A stretch of 64,000 nt of DNA from Bradyrhizobium sp. CCGE-LA001 (lineage in GTDB: Bacteria; Pseudomonadota; Alphaproteobacteria; Rhizobiales; Xanthobacteraceae), in contig NZ_CP013949.1 of NCBI RefSeq assembly GCF_000296215.2, forward strand, positions 4,147,501-4,211,500, in the 5' to 3' direction. This document shows positions 9,141 through 17,588 of this stretch, piece by piece; position 1 is the stretch's first letter; each line of letters begins with the position of its first letter. The notes beneath the pieces are model-generated. The model was given only the letters and a program-made list of their open reading frames with translations. It had not been told where the DNA came from and did not search any database. Made by a program: the position numbers and the translations under genes.

Positions 9141-10069
9141 AGCCCGCGGCCGCTCAGGATGCTGCGAGCCTCGGCCGCACCGTCGGAGCCGTAGGCGGCG
9201 GACGGCGCGCCTTCGCTCGCGTAGCGGCCGCTCTCGTCGTAGGACACCGCGCGGGCGTTCTGGAGCGCCCGGCCCCGGCCGCGGCTCGAGGCCGACATTT
9301 CCGAGGTCGCGTTGAGCGAGGCCATATCGGCCGAGCTGTTGCCGAGGTTGTAGGGTCGTCCCTCCGGCATCGGCACCTCGCCGCGAATGGCACCGCGGTT
9401 CGACGAGGCCAATTCCGGCACGAAGGGTTTGGCCGAGGCGACCCGGACCATGGAGGGTGTCGGCGCCGGAACGCCGGTGCGCAGGGTCGCCATCAGCTGG
9501 CGGTCGTCGGAGCCTTCGAGCGGTGCCCGGCCGACATATTCGACCCGCACCTTGGCGACACCATTGCCTTTGAATTCAAGCAGTTCGGCGGCCTTGTTCG
9601 AGACGTCGATTAGCCGGTTGCCGTGATAGGGCCCGCGGTCATTGACGCGGACGATCAGCGACTTGCCGTTCGAGACATTGGTCACCCGCGCATAGGATGG
9701 CATCGGCAGGGTCGGATGCGCCGCCGTCAGCGAGGTCATGTCGAACACCTCGCCATTGGCGGTCAGGCGGCCGTGGAAATCATCGCCGTACCAGGACGCC
9801 ATGCCCTCGGCGCGGTAATTGACGTCCTCCTCGGGCACGTAGGTCTTGCCCGCCACGACATAGGGCTTGCCGACACGGTAGGTGCCGCCGCCCTTCGGGA
9901 CCGGATCGCCGAAGGCCACCACCCGGGGGCTCGAGGACACGCCGTACTTGGGATCAACCCGGCTGGCGAACTTGTTCGAGGAGGCGCAATTGGCAAGCGC
10001 AAGGCAGGTCGCGACCGCCGCAACACCACGCGCGGCCCGCAAAACCGAATCTGACCGTCGGATCCCCAT
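9134..10069 (-). CDS. rlpA: RlpA-family septal-ring lytic transglycosylase lipoprotein
   Basis: Probable outer-membrane lipoprotein that cleaves denuded glycan strands. From the ATG at 10069 it is 311 aa and begins with a short basic region, a hydrophobic stretch and the lipobox LANC, which is why I chose this start over an ATG 43 codons upstream. The double-psi beta barrel is evident: ASWYGDDFHGRLTANGE, TSLTAAHPTLP, and VNDRGPYHGNRLIDVS with the catalytic Asp. I see no SPOR domain; instead there is a low-complexity Ser/Arg/Gly-rich tail. It is convergent with the upstream hydrolase and not in an operon. Confidence 0.9.
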   Translation of the reverse strand: MGIRRSDSVLRAARGVAAVATCLALANCASSNKFASRVDPKYGVSSSPRVVAFGDPVPKGGGTYRVGKPYVVAGKTYVPEEDVNYRAEGMASWYGDDFHGRLTANGEVFDMTSLTAAHPTLPMPSYARVTNVSNGKSLIVRVNDRGPYHGNRLIDVSNKAAELLEFKGNGVAKVRVEYVGRAPLEGSDDRQLMATLRTGVPAPTPSMVRVASAKPFVPELASSNRGAIRGEVPMPEGRPYNLGNSSADMASLNATSEMSASSRGRGRALQNARAVSYDESGRYASEGAPSAAYGSDGAAEARSILSGRGLY

Positions 10070-10425
10070 TCGCCCCAAATACCATTCCGCCGGCGGCATG
10101 CCCAACCCGCTTTTGGCTACGGGAGCGCCGTCCGGTCCTGTGATCCGAGGCGGCCCACCACCGCATCGGAAGCGGTAACGATAACGCAACCCGAACACGG
10201 CGGAAATGGGGAGCCGGCAGCGATCCCGCCGGGATGGTAAACGGGACGTTCGCGTCTCCCCGTCGGTCTACGGAGCGCAGCGCCCTGCTCTGTACCAAGG
10301 CTGGACATTCTGTTGCGCCGAAGCCTCACCCCACCCCCATTGTCGCGCCGCTCACCGAAATTCTTTTGACTGTGCAAGGCCGCACGCGTTCTCTCGGATG
10401 CAAGGGCGGGATTTGGAAGTTAACG
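10070..10425. other. Intergenic region between rlpA and the first micro-ORF
   Basis: Promoter-side region of rlpA, 356 bp, G+C-rich. I see no convincing coding frame, RNA gene or strong palindrome here. Confidence 0.5.
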
Positions 10426-10515
10426 ATGATCGAGACGGTTTCGGCACTGATGGGTCTGGTAAGCGCGGGGATCTTCCTGGCCCATGCGTTCGAAGGTTAC
10501 CGCACGAGGGCCTGA
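10426..10515 (+). CDS. Tiny single-helix membrane protein (29 aa)
   Basis: Open frame of 29 codons from ATG, preceded by GGAAG at a suitable distance. The product, starting MIETVSALMG, is one hydrophobic helix (about residues 5-19) ending in a basic tail FEGYRTRA. It is too short for domain assignment. Similar very short membrane proteins are common in Bradyrhizobium as far as I recall, but this is memory rather than a search. Function unknown. It lies first of three micro-ORFs on the plus strand. Confidence 0.55.
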   Translation: MIETVSALMGLVSAGIFLAHAFEGYRTRA

Positions 10516-10617
10516 CGGCACTCGCGCGGACGGCAAGCATCACCTCTTTCAAGGCGACACGTTCGGACAATTTAGTCGATCCGATCGAGCATCGAAGACG
10601 AGAGCGGCAGGTGTCCC

Positions 10618-10716
10618 ATGCGCAATCATGACCTCGTATCCGACGGCTTCCTGGTGTTGACCGCAGGCGGCTTCGTCCTGCTCTGCTCGAGCCTCGTGGC
10701 GCTGGCGTTCGGCTAA
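10618..10716 (+). CDS. Tiny membrane protein (32 aa)
   Basis: A 32-codon frame from ATG to TAA with GGCAGG upstream. The product begins MRNHDLVSDGFLVLTAGG and continues as a single transmembrane helix to ALAFG at the C-terminus. There is no recognisable domain. It is adjacent to two other micro-ORFs on the same strand, but gaps of about 100-150 nt suggest separate or loosely coupled transcription. Function unknown. Confidence 0.5.
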   Translation: MRNHDLVSDGFLVLTAGGFVLLCSSLVALAFG

Positions 10717-10871
10717 CCTCAGACAGATCTCCTCGTCTTCCCCGACGACGACCATTGCACTGCAAGCAGGTGTTTGCCCGGAGTTGTCCGGCTCCCGTTT
10801 AGTTGATTGAATTTCCGCGTTCGGCGCCTCGACCTACATTTCAAGGCCATCACCAACGAAGGTGACTTACC

Positions 10872-11000
10872 ATGCTTGCCGAGAAGTTTTTCCTGGCTCT
10901 GGAATCCCTGATCCGCGGCGATCGCACCTACCCGGATGGAAGCCTTCGGGTCATCAGCACCTCGCCGCACGTGCCGGTGAAGCTGCCGAGTCGCAAATAG
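10872..11000 (+). CDS. Small conserved-looking protein (42 aa)
   Basis: A 42-codon frame beginning MLAEKFFLALESL, with GAAGGTGA upstream of the ATG. The second half (RGDRTYPDGSLRVISTSPHV) is polar and proline-containing, and the tail is basic. It is soluble-looking, unlike the two preceding micro-ORFs. I recognise the style as a lineage-restricted Bradyrhizobium protein but cannot name a family. Function unknown. Confidence 0.55.
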   Translation: MLAEKFFLALESLIRGDRTYPDGSLRVISTSPHVPVKLPSRK

Positions 11001-11034
11001 CCCGGCTCGCCTTCGCGCCCCGGTCACGCGCCGC

Positions 11035-11364
11035 TCAGCGCAGGCCAAGCAGTGAGCGGCGATAGCGGGCGTCGCGCGCTTCGCTCAGACAGACGAAGCT
11101 GCCGTCGAGGCCCTGGCGATATCGCCTCTGGCTCCTCGTGTAGTAGATGCCCTTCCTGAAATCGAGCCAGACCACCTGATCGTGCGGGCAATGACGCTGC
11201 GCCTGCGCCTCGTAGCGAAACGGCGTCAGCGGGGTTGCCGATGCCCCTGCGCTGGCGAAGCTGGTCACGACCGTAACGGCGAGCGCGATTGCGCCGCCTC
11301 GTTTGCCAAAGCCGCTCCAAGACACTCCCCACCTCCCGCTTCCGGCCGCGCGGCACGGTAGCAT
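11035..11364 (-). CDS. Secreted hypothetical protein with two cysteines
   Basis: 109 aa. A basic N-terminus is followed by a hydrophobic stretch and an A-x-A cleavage site around GASATP, so it is probably exported. The mature part contains HCPHDQVVWLDFRKGIYY and a later FVCL, a pattern (Cys-Pro-x-Asp...VVW...G-x-Y...Cys) that recurs in small periplasmic proteins of this order. The two cysteines could pair. The start is uncertain, as several codons near 11340-11364 are possible. No function can be assigned. It is convergent with the 42-aa gene and divergent from the UPF0114 gene. Confidence 0.6.
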   Translation of the reverse strand: MLPCRAAGSGRWGVSWSGFGKRGGAIALAVTVVTSFASAGASATPLTPFRYEAQAQRHCPHDQVVWLDFRKGIYYTRSQRRYRQGLDGSFVCLSEARDARYRRSLLGLR

Positions 11365-11470
11365 GAAACGACACCATGCCTATCAGGAGAGGAGCGCGCT
11401 GCGTCTTCCGCCGGCCATCTTGCCGGGTTACAGGACGGCGAGATCATCTCGCTTCGAGGATGCTGCCCGA

Positions 11471-12055
11471 ATGTCGGTTGAGCCAGAGGCCCGCACCGAA
11501 CCCCGTCCGCCCTCGCCGCGCCTGCGCCTGCGCCTGCTGCCGATGATCATCTTCGGCTCGCGCTGGCTGCAGCTGCCGCTGTATCTCGGGCTGATCGTGG
11601 CGCAGTGCGTCTACATCGCGCTATTTCTCAAGGAGCTCTGGCACCTGTCCTGGCACGCGCTCGACTTCACCGAGCAGCGGATCATGATGAGCGTGCTGGC
11701 GCTGATCGACGTCGTGATGATCTCCAACCTGCTGGTGATGGTGATCGTCGGCGGCTACGAGACCTTCGTCTCGCGGCTCGAGCTACAAGGCCATCCAGAC
11801 GAGCCGGAATGGCTCGGCCACGTCAACGCGAGCGTGCTCAAGATCAAGCTCGCCATGGCCATCATCGGCATCTCCTCGATCGCGCTGCTGCGCACCTTCA
11901 TCGAGGCCGGCAATCTCGGCTCCGACCGTGCCGGCTACACCGAGAACGGCGTGATGTGGCAGGTGCTGATCCATCTCACCTTCGTCGTCTCGGCGATCGG
12001 CATCGCCTATGTCGACAAGCTCGGCGATTCCGGGACGCGCAAGCACGCCGAGTGA
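11471..12055 (+). CDS. UPF0114 (YqhA/TIGR00645) family membrane protein
   Basis: Integral inner-membrane protein of 194 aa. After a proline/arginine-rich cytosolic N-terminus it has the family hallmark FGSRWLQLPLYLGLI, then helices at about 35-58, 80-105, 135-155 and 168-185. The central GGYETFVSRLE and the stretch KIKLAMAIIGISSI are characteristic of the family. I start at the ATG at 11471 because upstream in-frame codons read as non-conserved, low-complexity sequence. The biochemical role of the family is not established. Confidence 0.87.
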   Translation: MSVEPEARTEPRPPSPRLRLRLLPMIIFGSRWLQLPLYLGLIVAQCVYIALFLKELWHLSWHALDFTEQRIMMSVLALIDVVMISNLLVMVIVGGYETFVSRLELQGHPDEPEWLGHVNASVLKIKLAMAIIGISSIALLRTFIEAGNLGSDRAGYTENGVMWQVLIHLTFVVSAIGIAYVDKLGDSGTRKHAE

Positions 12056-12099
12056 GGCGCAAGAACTGACTTCTTCGAGAGATTAGATTAGCGGCCGCG

Positions 12100-12291
12100 T
12101 CAGCCTTTGGGTGCGGCCGCTTCGCGCGCGAGGCGCTCGGCTCTCAGCCGCTCCTTATTGGCGTAGAACGCCTTCTGCGCCTCTTCATGATCGCGCATGG
12201 CCTTCTCGGCCTCGATCCGGCGTGCCGCATCGCGCGCCTGGCGCTGCTCGGGGGTCAGGGGTTTGCGTCGGAATGAAAGGTCTTCAGTCAT
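12100..12291 (-). CDS. Small charged helical protein (63 aa)
   Basis: Starts MTEDLSFRRKPLTPEQR, then an almost continuous Arg/Ala/Glu-rich helix (ARRIEAEKAMRDHEEAQKA) ending APKG. It looks like a soluble coiled-coil-forming protein. The ATG at 12291 is preferred because the 15 in-frame residues upstream read as unstructured proline/cysteine sequence. It ends 45 nt from the convergent UPF0114 stop. No domain is recognised; function unknown. Confidence 0.6.
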   Translation of the reverse strand: MTEDLSFRRKPLTPEQRQARDAARRIEAEKAMRDHEEAQKAFYANKERLRAERLAREAAAPKG

Positions 12292-12531
12292 GTCGAGACA
12301 ACTTGGCGGCGAGGAAAAGGTTCCGCACGGTCTCATTGGGCGTCAAAGGCTCACCTTGATCGTTGTGCGAAAACAACCCCATGCACAGTAGCCAAGCCAT
12401 TCTAACACAAGAGCTTTTTTATTGAGCCGACGAGCGCGCTTGACCCGTCGGGCAAAATAGTGGCATTCTGCGATCTTCGGACAATCCTAAGTTCAGTTCT
12501 CGACCATCGGCACAAGGGGCACGCACGACGA

Positions 12532-13221
12532 TCATGTCCCCTCGGCGGAGATCTCGATATCCGCAATCACGGGCAAATGGTCTGAATAGGCCCTCGCCTC
12601 GGTGTCGGTCCAAACCTTCGCGATCGAGCTGTCGGACGTTGCATAGATCCGGTCGAGCCGCATGAGCGGTAGGCGCGATGGGAACGTCCGCAGCCGCGTC
12701 CGGCTTGGACAGACCTGAGCGAGCACCCGCCGCACCGATTTGACCCAGAACCAATCGTTGAAATCGCCGAGAACGACGGTCCTTGCCGGTTTCACCAGGC
12801 TTACCAGGGCCCGCGCTTGGGCATAGCGCTCGTGAATGCTCAAGCCGAGATGCGTGGCGACCACGCGAACATCGCCGGCAGGCGTCAGCAAATCCGTGGC
12901 GATCGCCCGGCGTGGCTCCCGCTCCTGATACGACACATCGACGATCTCGGGCACGCTGGAGAACGGAAAGCGGCTCAGCAGCATCTGACCGTAATCACCA
13001 TCCTCGGTGACGATCGACTTGGCGTGCACGCGGTGATCGCCGATGACGCTCGCCAGCTTCGCAAACGGATCGTCCGACCGCGACCGCGAATCCACCTCCT
13101 GAAGCGCAACGACATCAGGAGTCCATTTGCGCAGGATGGAGCAGACTCCCTCCAGATCGAACTTCGGATTGAGATTGAAGGTGCCATGCACATTCCACGT
13201 CATGAAGCGCACCGGCGCCAT
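12532..13221 (-). CDS. Endonuclease/exonuclease/phosphatase (EEP) family protein
   Basis: 229 aa with all hallmarks of the EEP fold: TWNVHG at 8-13, LQEVDS with the metal-binding Glu42, VATHLGL, LGDFND and the C-terminal SDHLPV with the catalytic His. Substrates in the family range from DNA to sphingolipid and inositol phosphates. There is no signal peptide. It overlaps the upstream phospholipase D-VTT gene by one base (ATGA), so the two are translationally coupled. This hints that both act on phospholipid head groups or phosphodiesters, which is an inference from context. Confidence 0.88.
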   Translation of the reverse strand: MAPVRFMTWNVHGTFNLNPKFDLEGVCSILRKWTPDVVALQEVDSRSRSDDPFAKLASVIGDHRVHAKSIVTEDGDYGQMLLSRFPFSSVPEIVDVSYQEREPRRAIATDLLTPAGDVRVVATHLGLSIHERYAQARALVSLVKPARTVVLGDFNDWFWVKSVRRVLAQVCPSRTRLRTFPSRLPLMRLDRIYATSDSSIAKVWTDTEARAYSDHLPVIADIEISAEGT

Positions 13222-15437
13222 CAGCGTCTCCCGGCGAGCCAGGTCGCGACGAATTGTGCGGCGGCGCAGATCCCGAGCCAGCCCAGGAACGCCAGCACGA
13301 GCAGCGCTATGTTGGTCCAGGACGCATTCCTGGCGAGGTCCGCGATCTGGGCGCCCAGGACGGCCATGGCGAGAATGCCGGGCATCATGCCCAGCAGCGT
13401 CCCAACCATGAAGTCACGCAGCGGCAGCGTGCTCGCACCCGCCACGACGTTCACCAGCGAGAAGGGTGCGATGGGGATCATACGGATGACGACGACCGCC
13501 AAAATTCCCTTGCCGACGACGCGTTCCTGGATGCGTGCGGCACGTCTCCCGAGCAAACGCTGAAGGCGTTCGCGGCCGAGGAAACGACCGATCGCAAACA
13601 GGGTAAGGGCGCTGAGCAGGACGCCCACCATGGCGGTGATGAAGCCCAGCCACGGCCCGAGTGCGGCGGCCGTTGCGGCGATGAGCACGAGAACCGGAAA
13701 GATGACCAGCCCGCCAAGGACAAAGGCAGCGATCGCAAATGGCGGTCCCCAAACGGACTGCGAATAGGCCGACAGCAGCGCCGAAATGTGGCCCGTGTCG
13801 GCGTAATCGCTCAAGGAGGTGTACGACCAGGCCAGCGCCAGGCCAAAGAGCGCCAAGGCGATCGAGGCCACCCCGATCAACGTCTTCGTATTCCACATGC
13901 GGGATGCCGCGCGCTCCAGATGAAGCGGCAGCTCGGGATCCGCCACCGGCTGAACCATGCTGGCCAGCGTGCTGGTCAGGACCGAAGCTTCCACCTTCCG
14001 CAGCGTCTTCGTCCCACCGGTTTTCGACGCCTCGTCCAGCAAAGCGAACAGCCGATGCTCGTTCTGCGTGACGACCTGTTCGTCGAGACCGCAGAAATGC
14101 GCGATCAGGCGACGGCGGACCGATTTGATGAAATCCCGATGCTCCTCGGATTCAGCTTCGAAAATCAGATCGCATTCGCTGTCGGCGCCCATCGAGCGAT
14201 TGTTCAAATTGGCCGAGCCGATCCGCAAGATCCGGTCGTCGACGACCATGAGCTTGCTGTGCACCATCACCGCGGCTTCCTTATGCCCGCTGCGCGCGAC
14301 AGGGTAGACGAAGCGGATGCGATCGGCGACGCCGGCCGTGCTGAAGCAGTCGATGAAGGCACCCCGGCCGTTCTGCATGGCCTGGGATTCCAGCCACGAG
14401 GAATGCAGTTTCGGCGCGACGATCAGGGCCCGAAGCGACGGCACGCGACACATCTGTTCCGCCAATTCGCGCGCCATCCGGGTCGCGCTGGTGAACTGGT
14501 TTTCGATGTACACGAAGCTCGTCGCCGACCGGATCGCGGCGATCAACGAGCGCTCGACCTCCCTGATGGTCGAGCCTGCAGGACAGACCACTTCGGTTCT
14601 GGCGATCCCCACCGGCATATGTTCGGCCTCAACAGGCACATTCGCCGGCCAGCGATCGCCCGTTACGGTGCGCCGATCATCAACCTGTTGGCCCGCCGCA
14701 CGCCAGCGTTGCTCCACGAGCTCGAACAGCTGCTCCGCGGCATCCCCGTCGACCAGGCATTGAACGTCATGAAACGGCGGATATGGCTTGCGCTGGGGAT
14801 CGCAGCGCATTGGGTTGTCAGCGCGATGGTCACTCGTGTCCCAGCGTCTGATCGTCAGATCAAGGCCGCCGACGAACGCCACTGAACCGTCGACACAGAC
14901 GATCTTCTGGTGTTGAGCCGAACCAAACGGAAGCGAGGCGTCCAGATGAAAGCGCACGCGGCCATCCGTGCCGGCAGTGAATTTCGCCGCCGAATTCCAC
15001 TCCCTCTCGGAGGCGTAAAAGGAGACGAAGTCCCAGACGAGAATGTTGACGCGCAAGGCGGGACGGCGCTGAACCAGCGCGTGCAGGAATGGACCGAGCT
15101 CCACAGGCAAGCCGTCATCCGCATGTCCGGAAGCTCCGACCAGCCGGGTCTTGCTGTGGATGTCCCATCCGACGATGTAGACGATATCCTGCGCCTCCAG
15201 CAGCGCCTCCCGCAGGGCTGCAAAATAGGCAGCTGCATCGTTCAGAACCGCCACGCGCTGCGCCCTGCACCGCCGCCAGACGGTGTCGCCGGGGATCAAG
15301 GTCGATGAACTCTGAAGCAGGATGACCTCGCAATTCGCGTTTGCGTCTAAACGCGCTGGAGGCTCAAGGGGTTCCCCGCGTTCAAAGCTGCGGTTCAATG
15401 GGGTCGAATGCGAGAGGTTTGCCGATTCTCGGCACAT
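13221..15437 (-). CDS. Phospholipase D-like / VTT-domain membrane fusion protein
   Basis: 738 aa in two parts. The N-terminal ~500 residues are a phospholipase D superfamily module with two HKD motifs, the first at H176-K178-D183 (QHQKIVCVD) and the second at H393-K395-D400 (VHSKLMVVD), each followed by the usual Gly-Ser/Asn stretch. The C-terminal ~220 residues are a multi-helix membrane domain of the VTT/SNARE-associated (DedA-like TVP38) type, with a reentrant-loop-like GRFLGRERLQRLLG. It probably hydrolyses or transfers phospholipids at the inner membrane. The start is uncertain: no clear ribosome site precedes the ATG at 15437, and the first ~35 residues look non-conserved. It follows the small gene at 15450 by 12 nt. 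Confidence 0.85.
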   Translation of the reverse strand: MCRESANLSHSTPLNRSFERGEPLEPPARLDANANCEVILLQSSSTLIPGDTVWRRCRAQRVAVLNDAAAYFAALREALLEAQDIVYIVGWDIHSKTRLVGASGHADDGLPVELGPFLHALVQRRPALRVNILVWDFVSFYASEREWNSAAKFTAGTDGRVRFHLDASLPFGSAQHQKIVCVDGSVAFVGGLDLTIRRWDTSDHRADNPMRCDPQRKPYPPFHDVQCLVDGDAAEQLFELVEQRWRAAGQQVDDRRTVTGDRWPANVPVEAEHMPVGIARTEVVCPAGSTIREVERSLIAAIRSATSFVYIENQFTSATRMARELAEQMCRVPSLRALIVAPKLHSSWLESQAMQNGRGAFIDCFSTAGVADRIRFVYPVARSGHKEAAVMVHSKLMVVDDRILRIGSANLNNRSMGADSECDLIFEAESEEHRDFIKSVRRRLIAHFCGLDEQVVTQNEHRLFALLDEASKTGGTKTLRKVEASVLTSTLASMVQPVADPELPLHLERAASRMWNTKTLIGVASIALALFGLALAWSYTSLSDYADTGHISALLSAYSQSVWGPPFAIAAFVLGGLVIFPVLVLIAATAAALGPWLGFITAMVGVLLSALTLFAIGRFLGRERLQRLLGRRAARIQERVVGKGILAVVVIRMIPIAPFSLVNVVAGASTLPLRDFMVGTLLGMMPGILAMAVLGAQIADLARNASWTNIALLVLAFLGWLGICAAAQFVATWLAGRR

Positions 15438-15449
15438 GATGCATCGGCA

Positions 15450-15746
15450 TCATTTAGTGCGGACGGTCTTCGCGCCGGCACTCCTCAACGCATCCGCGAT
15501 TTTCTCAGGAGCATCGCCGTGAAAATCTACGGAGACCTCAATCGGACCTTCCAGCTTCTGCCGCCCCTCCGGCGCCGGCGCAGCCTTGACGTCGCTGCCT
15601 GACGGCTGCGTTCCCACTGTATTCGCGTTGCCGACGGGCTGGACGAAGACGTCGCCTCGCGGCACGCCGCATTCCTGCACGACATGCTCAACCGCAAGCT
15701 CGGCACCGCGGCGCGTGTCGAATTCTCCGATGATCGTACTTTCCAA
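15450..15746 (-). CDS. Small alpha/beta-fold-like hypothetical protein (98 aa)
   Basis: Begins MESTIIGEFDTRRGAELAVE and contains RGDVFVQPVG, then a variable Ser/Pro-rich middle and VSVDFHGDAPEKIADALRSAG. The beta-alpha-beta pattern with EFDTRRGAELAVEHV resembles proteins where a strand plus helix is used for ligand sensing (general-stress 17M-like), but the match is too loose to name. It is the first gene of the PLD-VTT/EEP transcription unit. Function unknown. Confidence 0.6.
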   Translation of the reverse strand: MESTIIGEFDTRRGAELAVEHVVQECGVPRGDVFVQPVGNANTVGTQPSGSDVKAAPAPEGRQKLEGPIEVSVDFHGDAPEKIADALRSAGAKTVRTK

Positions 15747-15861
15747 AGCGCCCTCCCTGGATGGACGAGAATGCGAACAACAGGCGAGAAAGGGTCAAGT
15801 TCCTGAAGCTTCGGAAGTGTTCCCAAAGGCGCGCAGGGTCCATGGACCCACGCGCTGACGC

Positions 15862-15966
15862 TTAGAACCGAACGATCCCGAACAGGAAAAGAAGCGCGAC
15901 GGTGATCAATCCGGAGATCAGCAGCGAGCCAAGACATCCCAGACGATTCGAGAAGAGGAAGAACAT
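15862..15966 (-). CDS. Tiny membrane protein (34 aa)
   Basis: A 34-codon frame from ATG to TAA. The product starts MFFLFSNRLGCLGSLL and is a single hydrophobic helix through LLFLFGIVRF. Coding potential is supported by the clean amphipathic start and the compact stop; the family style (FSNRLGCLGS) is one I associate with Bradyrhizobium, from memory. It is upstream of the 98-aa gene with about 115 nt between them. Function unknown. Confidence 0.55.
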   Translation of the reverse strand: MFFLFSNRLGCLGSLLISGLITVALLFLFGIVRF

Positions 15967-16114
15967 GCGCCGCCCGCTCTGAAGCTTCGTGGCGGGCTAA
16001 GTTTTCTGGTCCGCTTGCGTTCCTGATGCGCCTGGAATGTTATCGGCGTGTCCGGACGCGTGGCCAGGAAGCGATCTTTCGGGCCAGATCGCTGCGCAAG
16101 GCACTACGAGGAAG

Positions 16115-16786
16115 TCATTCCGCACGTACGTGACGCGCAAACTTGAATTGCTGAGTGCCCCGCTCCATGGGATCCGAACTCTGCTCGGTGAGACGAAAGC
16201 CGTCATGAGCTCCGATGAACGCCTGCTCCGAGATCCAAGTCCGCTCGTATCTGACAAGCTTCTCTTTTGACGCGACTGACTCTCCCGGACCGTTGTCGCT
16301 CAGATACGATGTCTGGACCTCGTGCCTGATCTGGTCGCTGATCGGGACGCGATGCCAAGCCAACATCGCCGGCCGGACGGAGCAGAGCGCTTTGACGGTT
16401 TCCAGCGGGTCCGGGACATATTGTATGGCCCCGTTCGAATGCACGAGGTCGACACCGCCCAACCAGTCCGCCGCTTCCTCGATGCGGTCGAAAAACATCA
16501 GCCTGTCGGTGGCAAGCTCCCTCGCACGCCGCACCATGGCTGGAGTTTCGACCACGGCCCATCGAATGTCCTGTGACTGCCGGCACGCGAGCTTGTAATG
16601 CAGACCGGCACCCCCTCCGAAATCGAGAACCGTCTTTGCGCCGACGACGAGCGGCCAGGCGTGGCTGCTCGGCTTGTGATTGACCGTCTTGAGAAAGATC
16701 GTTTCGACCAGTTCCGGGTTTTCATACCCCACGATGACGTCGCGAGGCTTGAACAGCTTGCGCCCTACTCTCTTGACGAATTTCAT
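16115..16786 (-). CDS. TIGR04325-type methyltransferase
   Basis: 223 aa from the ATG at 16786. The SAM-binding motif I is VLDFGGGAGLHY, and the acidic loop at the end of strand 2 is VVETPAMV. GVDLVHSNGAIQYVPDP matches the strand 4 region of this putative methyltransferase family (LIC12133 type), which often sits in polysaccharide clusters. Here no sugar genes are nearby, so the substrate is unclear. A longer in-frame ATG at 16831 adds 15 residues without similarity. It is followed by an isolated region and transcribed alone. Confidence 0.72.
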   Translation of the reverse strand: MKFVKRVGRKLFKPRDVIVGYENPELVETIFLKTVNHKPSSHAWPLVVGAKTVLDFGGGAGLHYKLACRQSQDIRWAVVETPAMVRRARELATDRLMFFDRIEEAADWLGGVDLVHSNGAIQYVPDPLETVKALCSVRPAMLAWHRVPISDQIRHEVQTSYLSDNGPGESVASKEKLVRYERTWISEQAFIGAHDGFRLTEQSSDPMERGTQQFKFARHVRAE

Positions 16787-16913
16787 GCGGGTGGGCCCGG
16801 CACATTTTAGATTGTGCACGTTGGCTAGCACGATCGCGAAACATTCGGAAACAATCGCGATATGGCCGATTGTCGCGGCGGACGCATCGCATGGCTCACC
16901 CTGCTGCCTGGGA

Positions 16914-17477
16914 CTATGCTGGCAACAAGCCGGCGGCGCGATAGCTTTCGATCACGGTATCGAACAGCGCGATATCCGAGCGACTTCGGGCCATGAGTTG
17001 CGCGCCGGCCACGGCTGCGAAGATGGCGCGAGCGCGCGCCTGGATATGCTCCGGACCAACCACGGCCGCAGCGGACAGAACCTTGACGAGCCACGCCACG
17101 TTGACTTCGGCGAATGCCTGCACCTCTTTTCTCACTGCGGCCGGCAGGTCGTCGTATTCGGCCGCCATGAAGCTGCACAGGCAAATGCGATTGCTCCGCG
17201 TCAGCGCCGTGCGAAACAGGCCCGGATATTGGCTGAGGCAGCGTAGCGGATCCGGATTGTCACTCAGCATCGCTTCGAGTTGAGCCGCGGTGTCTTCCCA
17301 ATAGCGTTTTGCCACCGCTGCGCCGAGTTCGGCCTTGCTCGGAAAGTGATGGTAGATGCTCGCGGCCTTGATGCCGACTTCCTCAGCGAGATCGCGGAAA
17401 CTCAGGCCGCCATAGCCGTGCGCCTGCGCGGTCCGCTTGGCCGCTGCGAGGATGGCCTCCTTCGCACTTGAACTCAT
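16914..17477 (-). CDS. TetR/AcrR-family transcriptional repressor
   Basis: 187 aa. The N-terminal helix-turn-helix is at about residues 25-50, reading LSFRDLAEEVGIKAASIYHHF, a canonical TetR recognition region. The C-terminal ligand domain includes ALTRSNRICLCSFMAAE, which resembles the YcdC/AcrR subgroup. It is divergent from the glutathione S-transferase gene with 111 nt between, and two palindromic sites in that gap suggest it represses both genes. The inducer is unknown but probably an electrophile handled by the transferase. Confidence 0.88.
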   Translation of the reverse strand: MSSSAKEAILAAAKRTAQAHGYGGLSFRDLAEEVGIKAASIYHHFPSKAELGAAVAKRYWEDTAAQLEAMLSDNPDPLRCLSQYPGLFRTALTRSNRICLCSFMAAEYDDLPAAVRKEVQAFAEVNVAWLVKVLSAAAVVGPEHIQARARAIFAAVAGAQLMARSRSDIALFDTVIESYRAAGLLPA

Positions 17478-17503
17478 GTCTCCTCACATCCGCTTGAAAC
17501 ACC

Positions 17504-17521
17504 CTACCTACCGACAGATAG
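17504..17521. promoter_or_regulatory. Candidate TetR operator, site 1
   Basis: 18-bp imperfect palindrome CTACCTACCGACAGATAG, 27 nt upstream of the TetR ATG. Outer arms CTA/TAG are symmetric and the inner halves are nearly so. It resembles the second site in arm sequence (CTACC...GACAG.TAG). Assignment to the adjacent repressor is an inference from position. Confidence 0.5.
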
Positions 17522-17556
17522 AGGTTGACCTCTCGAATCCAAGAGGTATCTGTAGC

Positions 17557-17574
17557 CTACCAAGTGACAGGTAG
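17557..17574. promoter_or_regulatory. Candidate TetR operator, site 2
   Basis: 18-bp palindrome CTACCAAGTGACAGGTAG with perfect 5-bp arms, 15 nt upstream of the transferase ATG. Its centre lies 53 bp, about five helical turns, from the centre of site 1, so both could be occupied on the same DNA face. Confidence 0.55.
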
Positions 17575-17588
17575 ACAAAGGAAGCCTG

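Noticed and set aside
13254..14885. 543-codon plus-strand frame opposite the phospholipase D-VTT gene
   Set aside because: Antisense shadow with no motifs, whereas the minus strand has both HKD motifs and a membrane domain.
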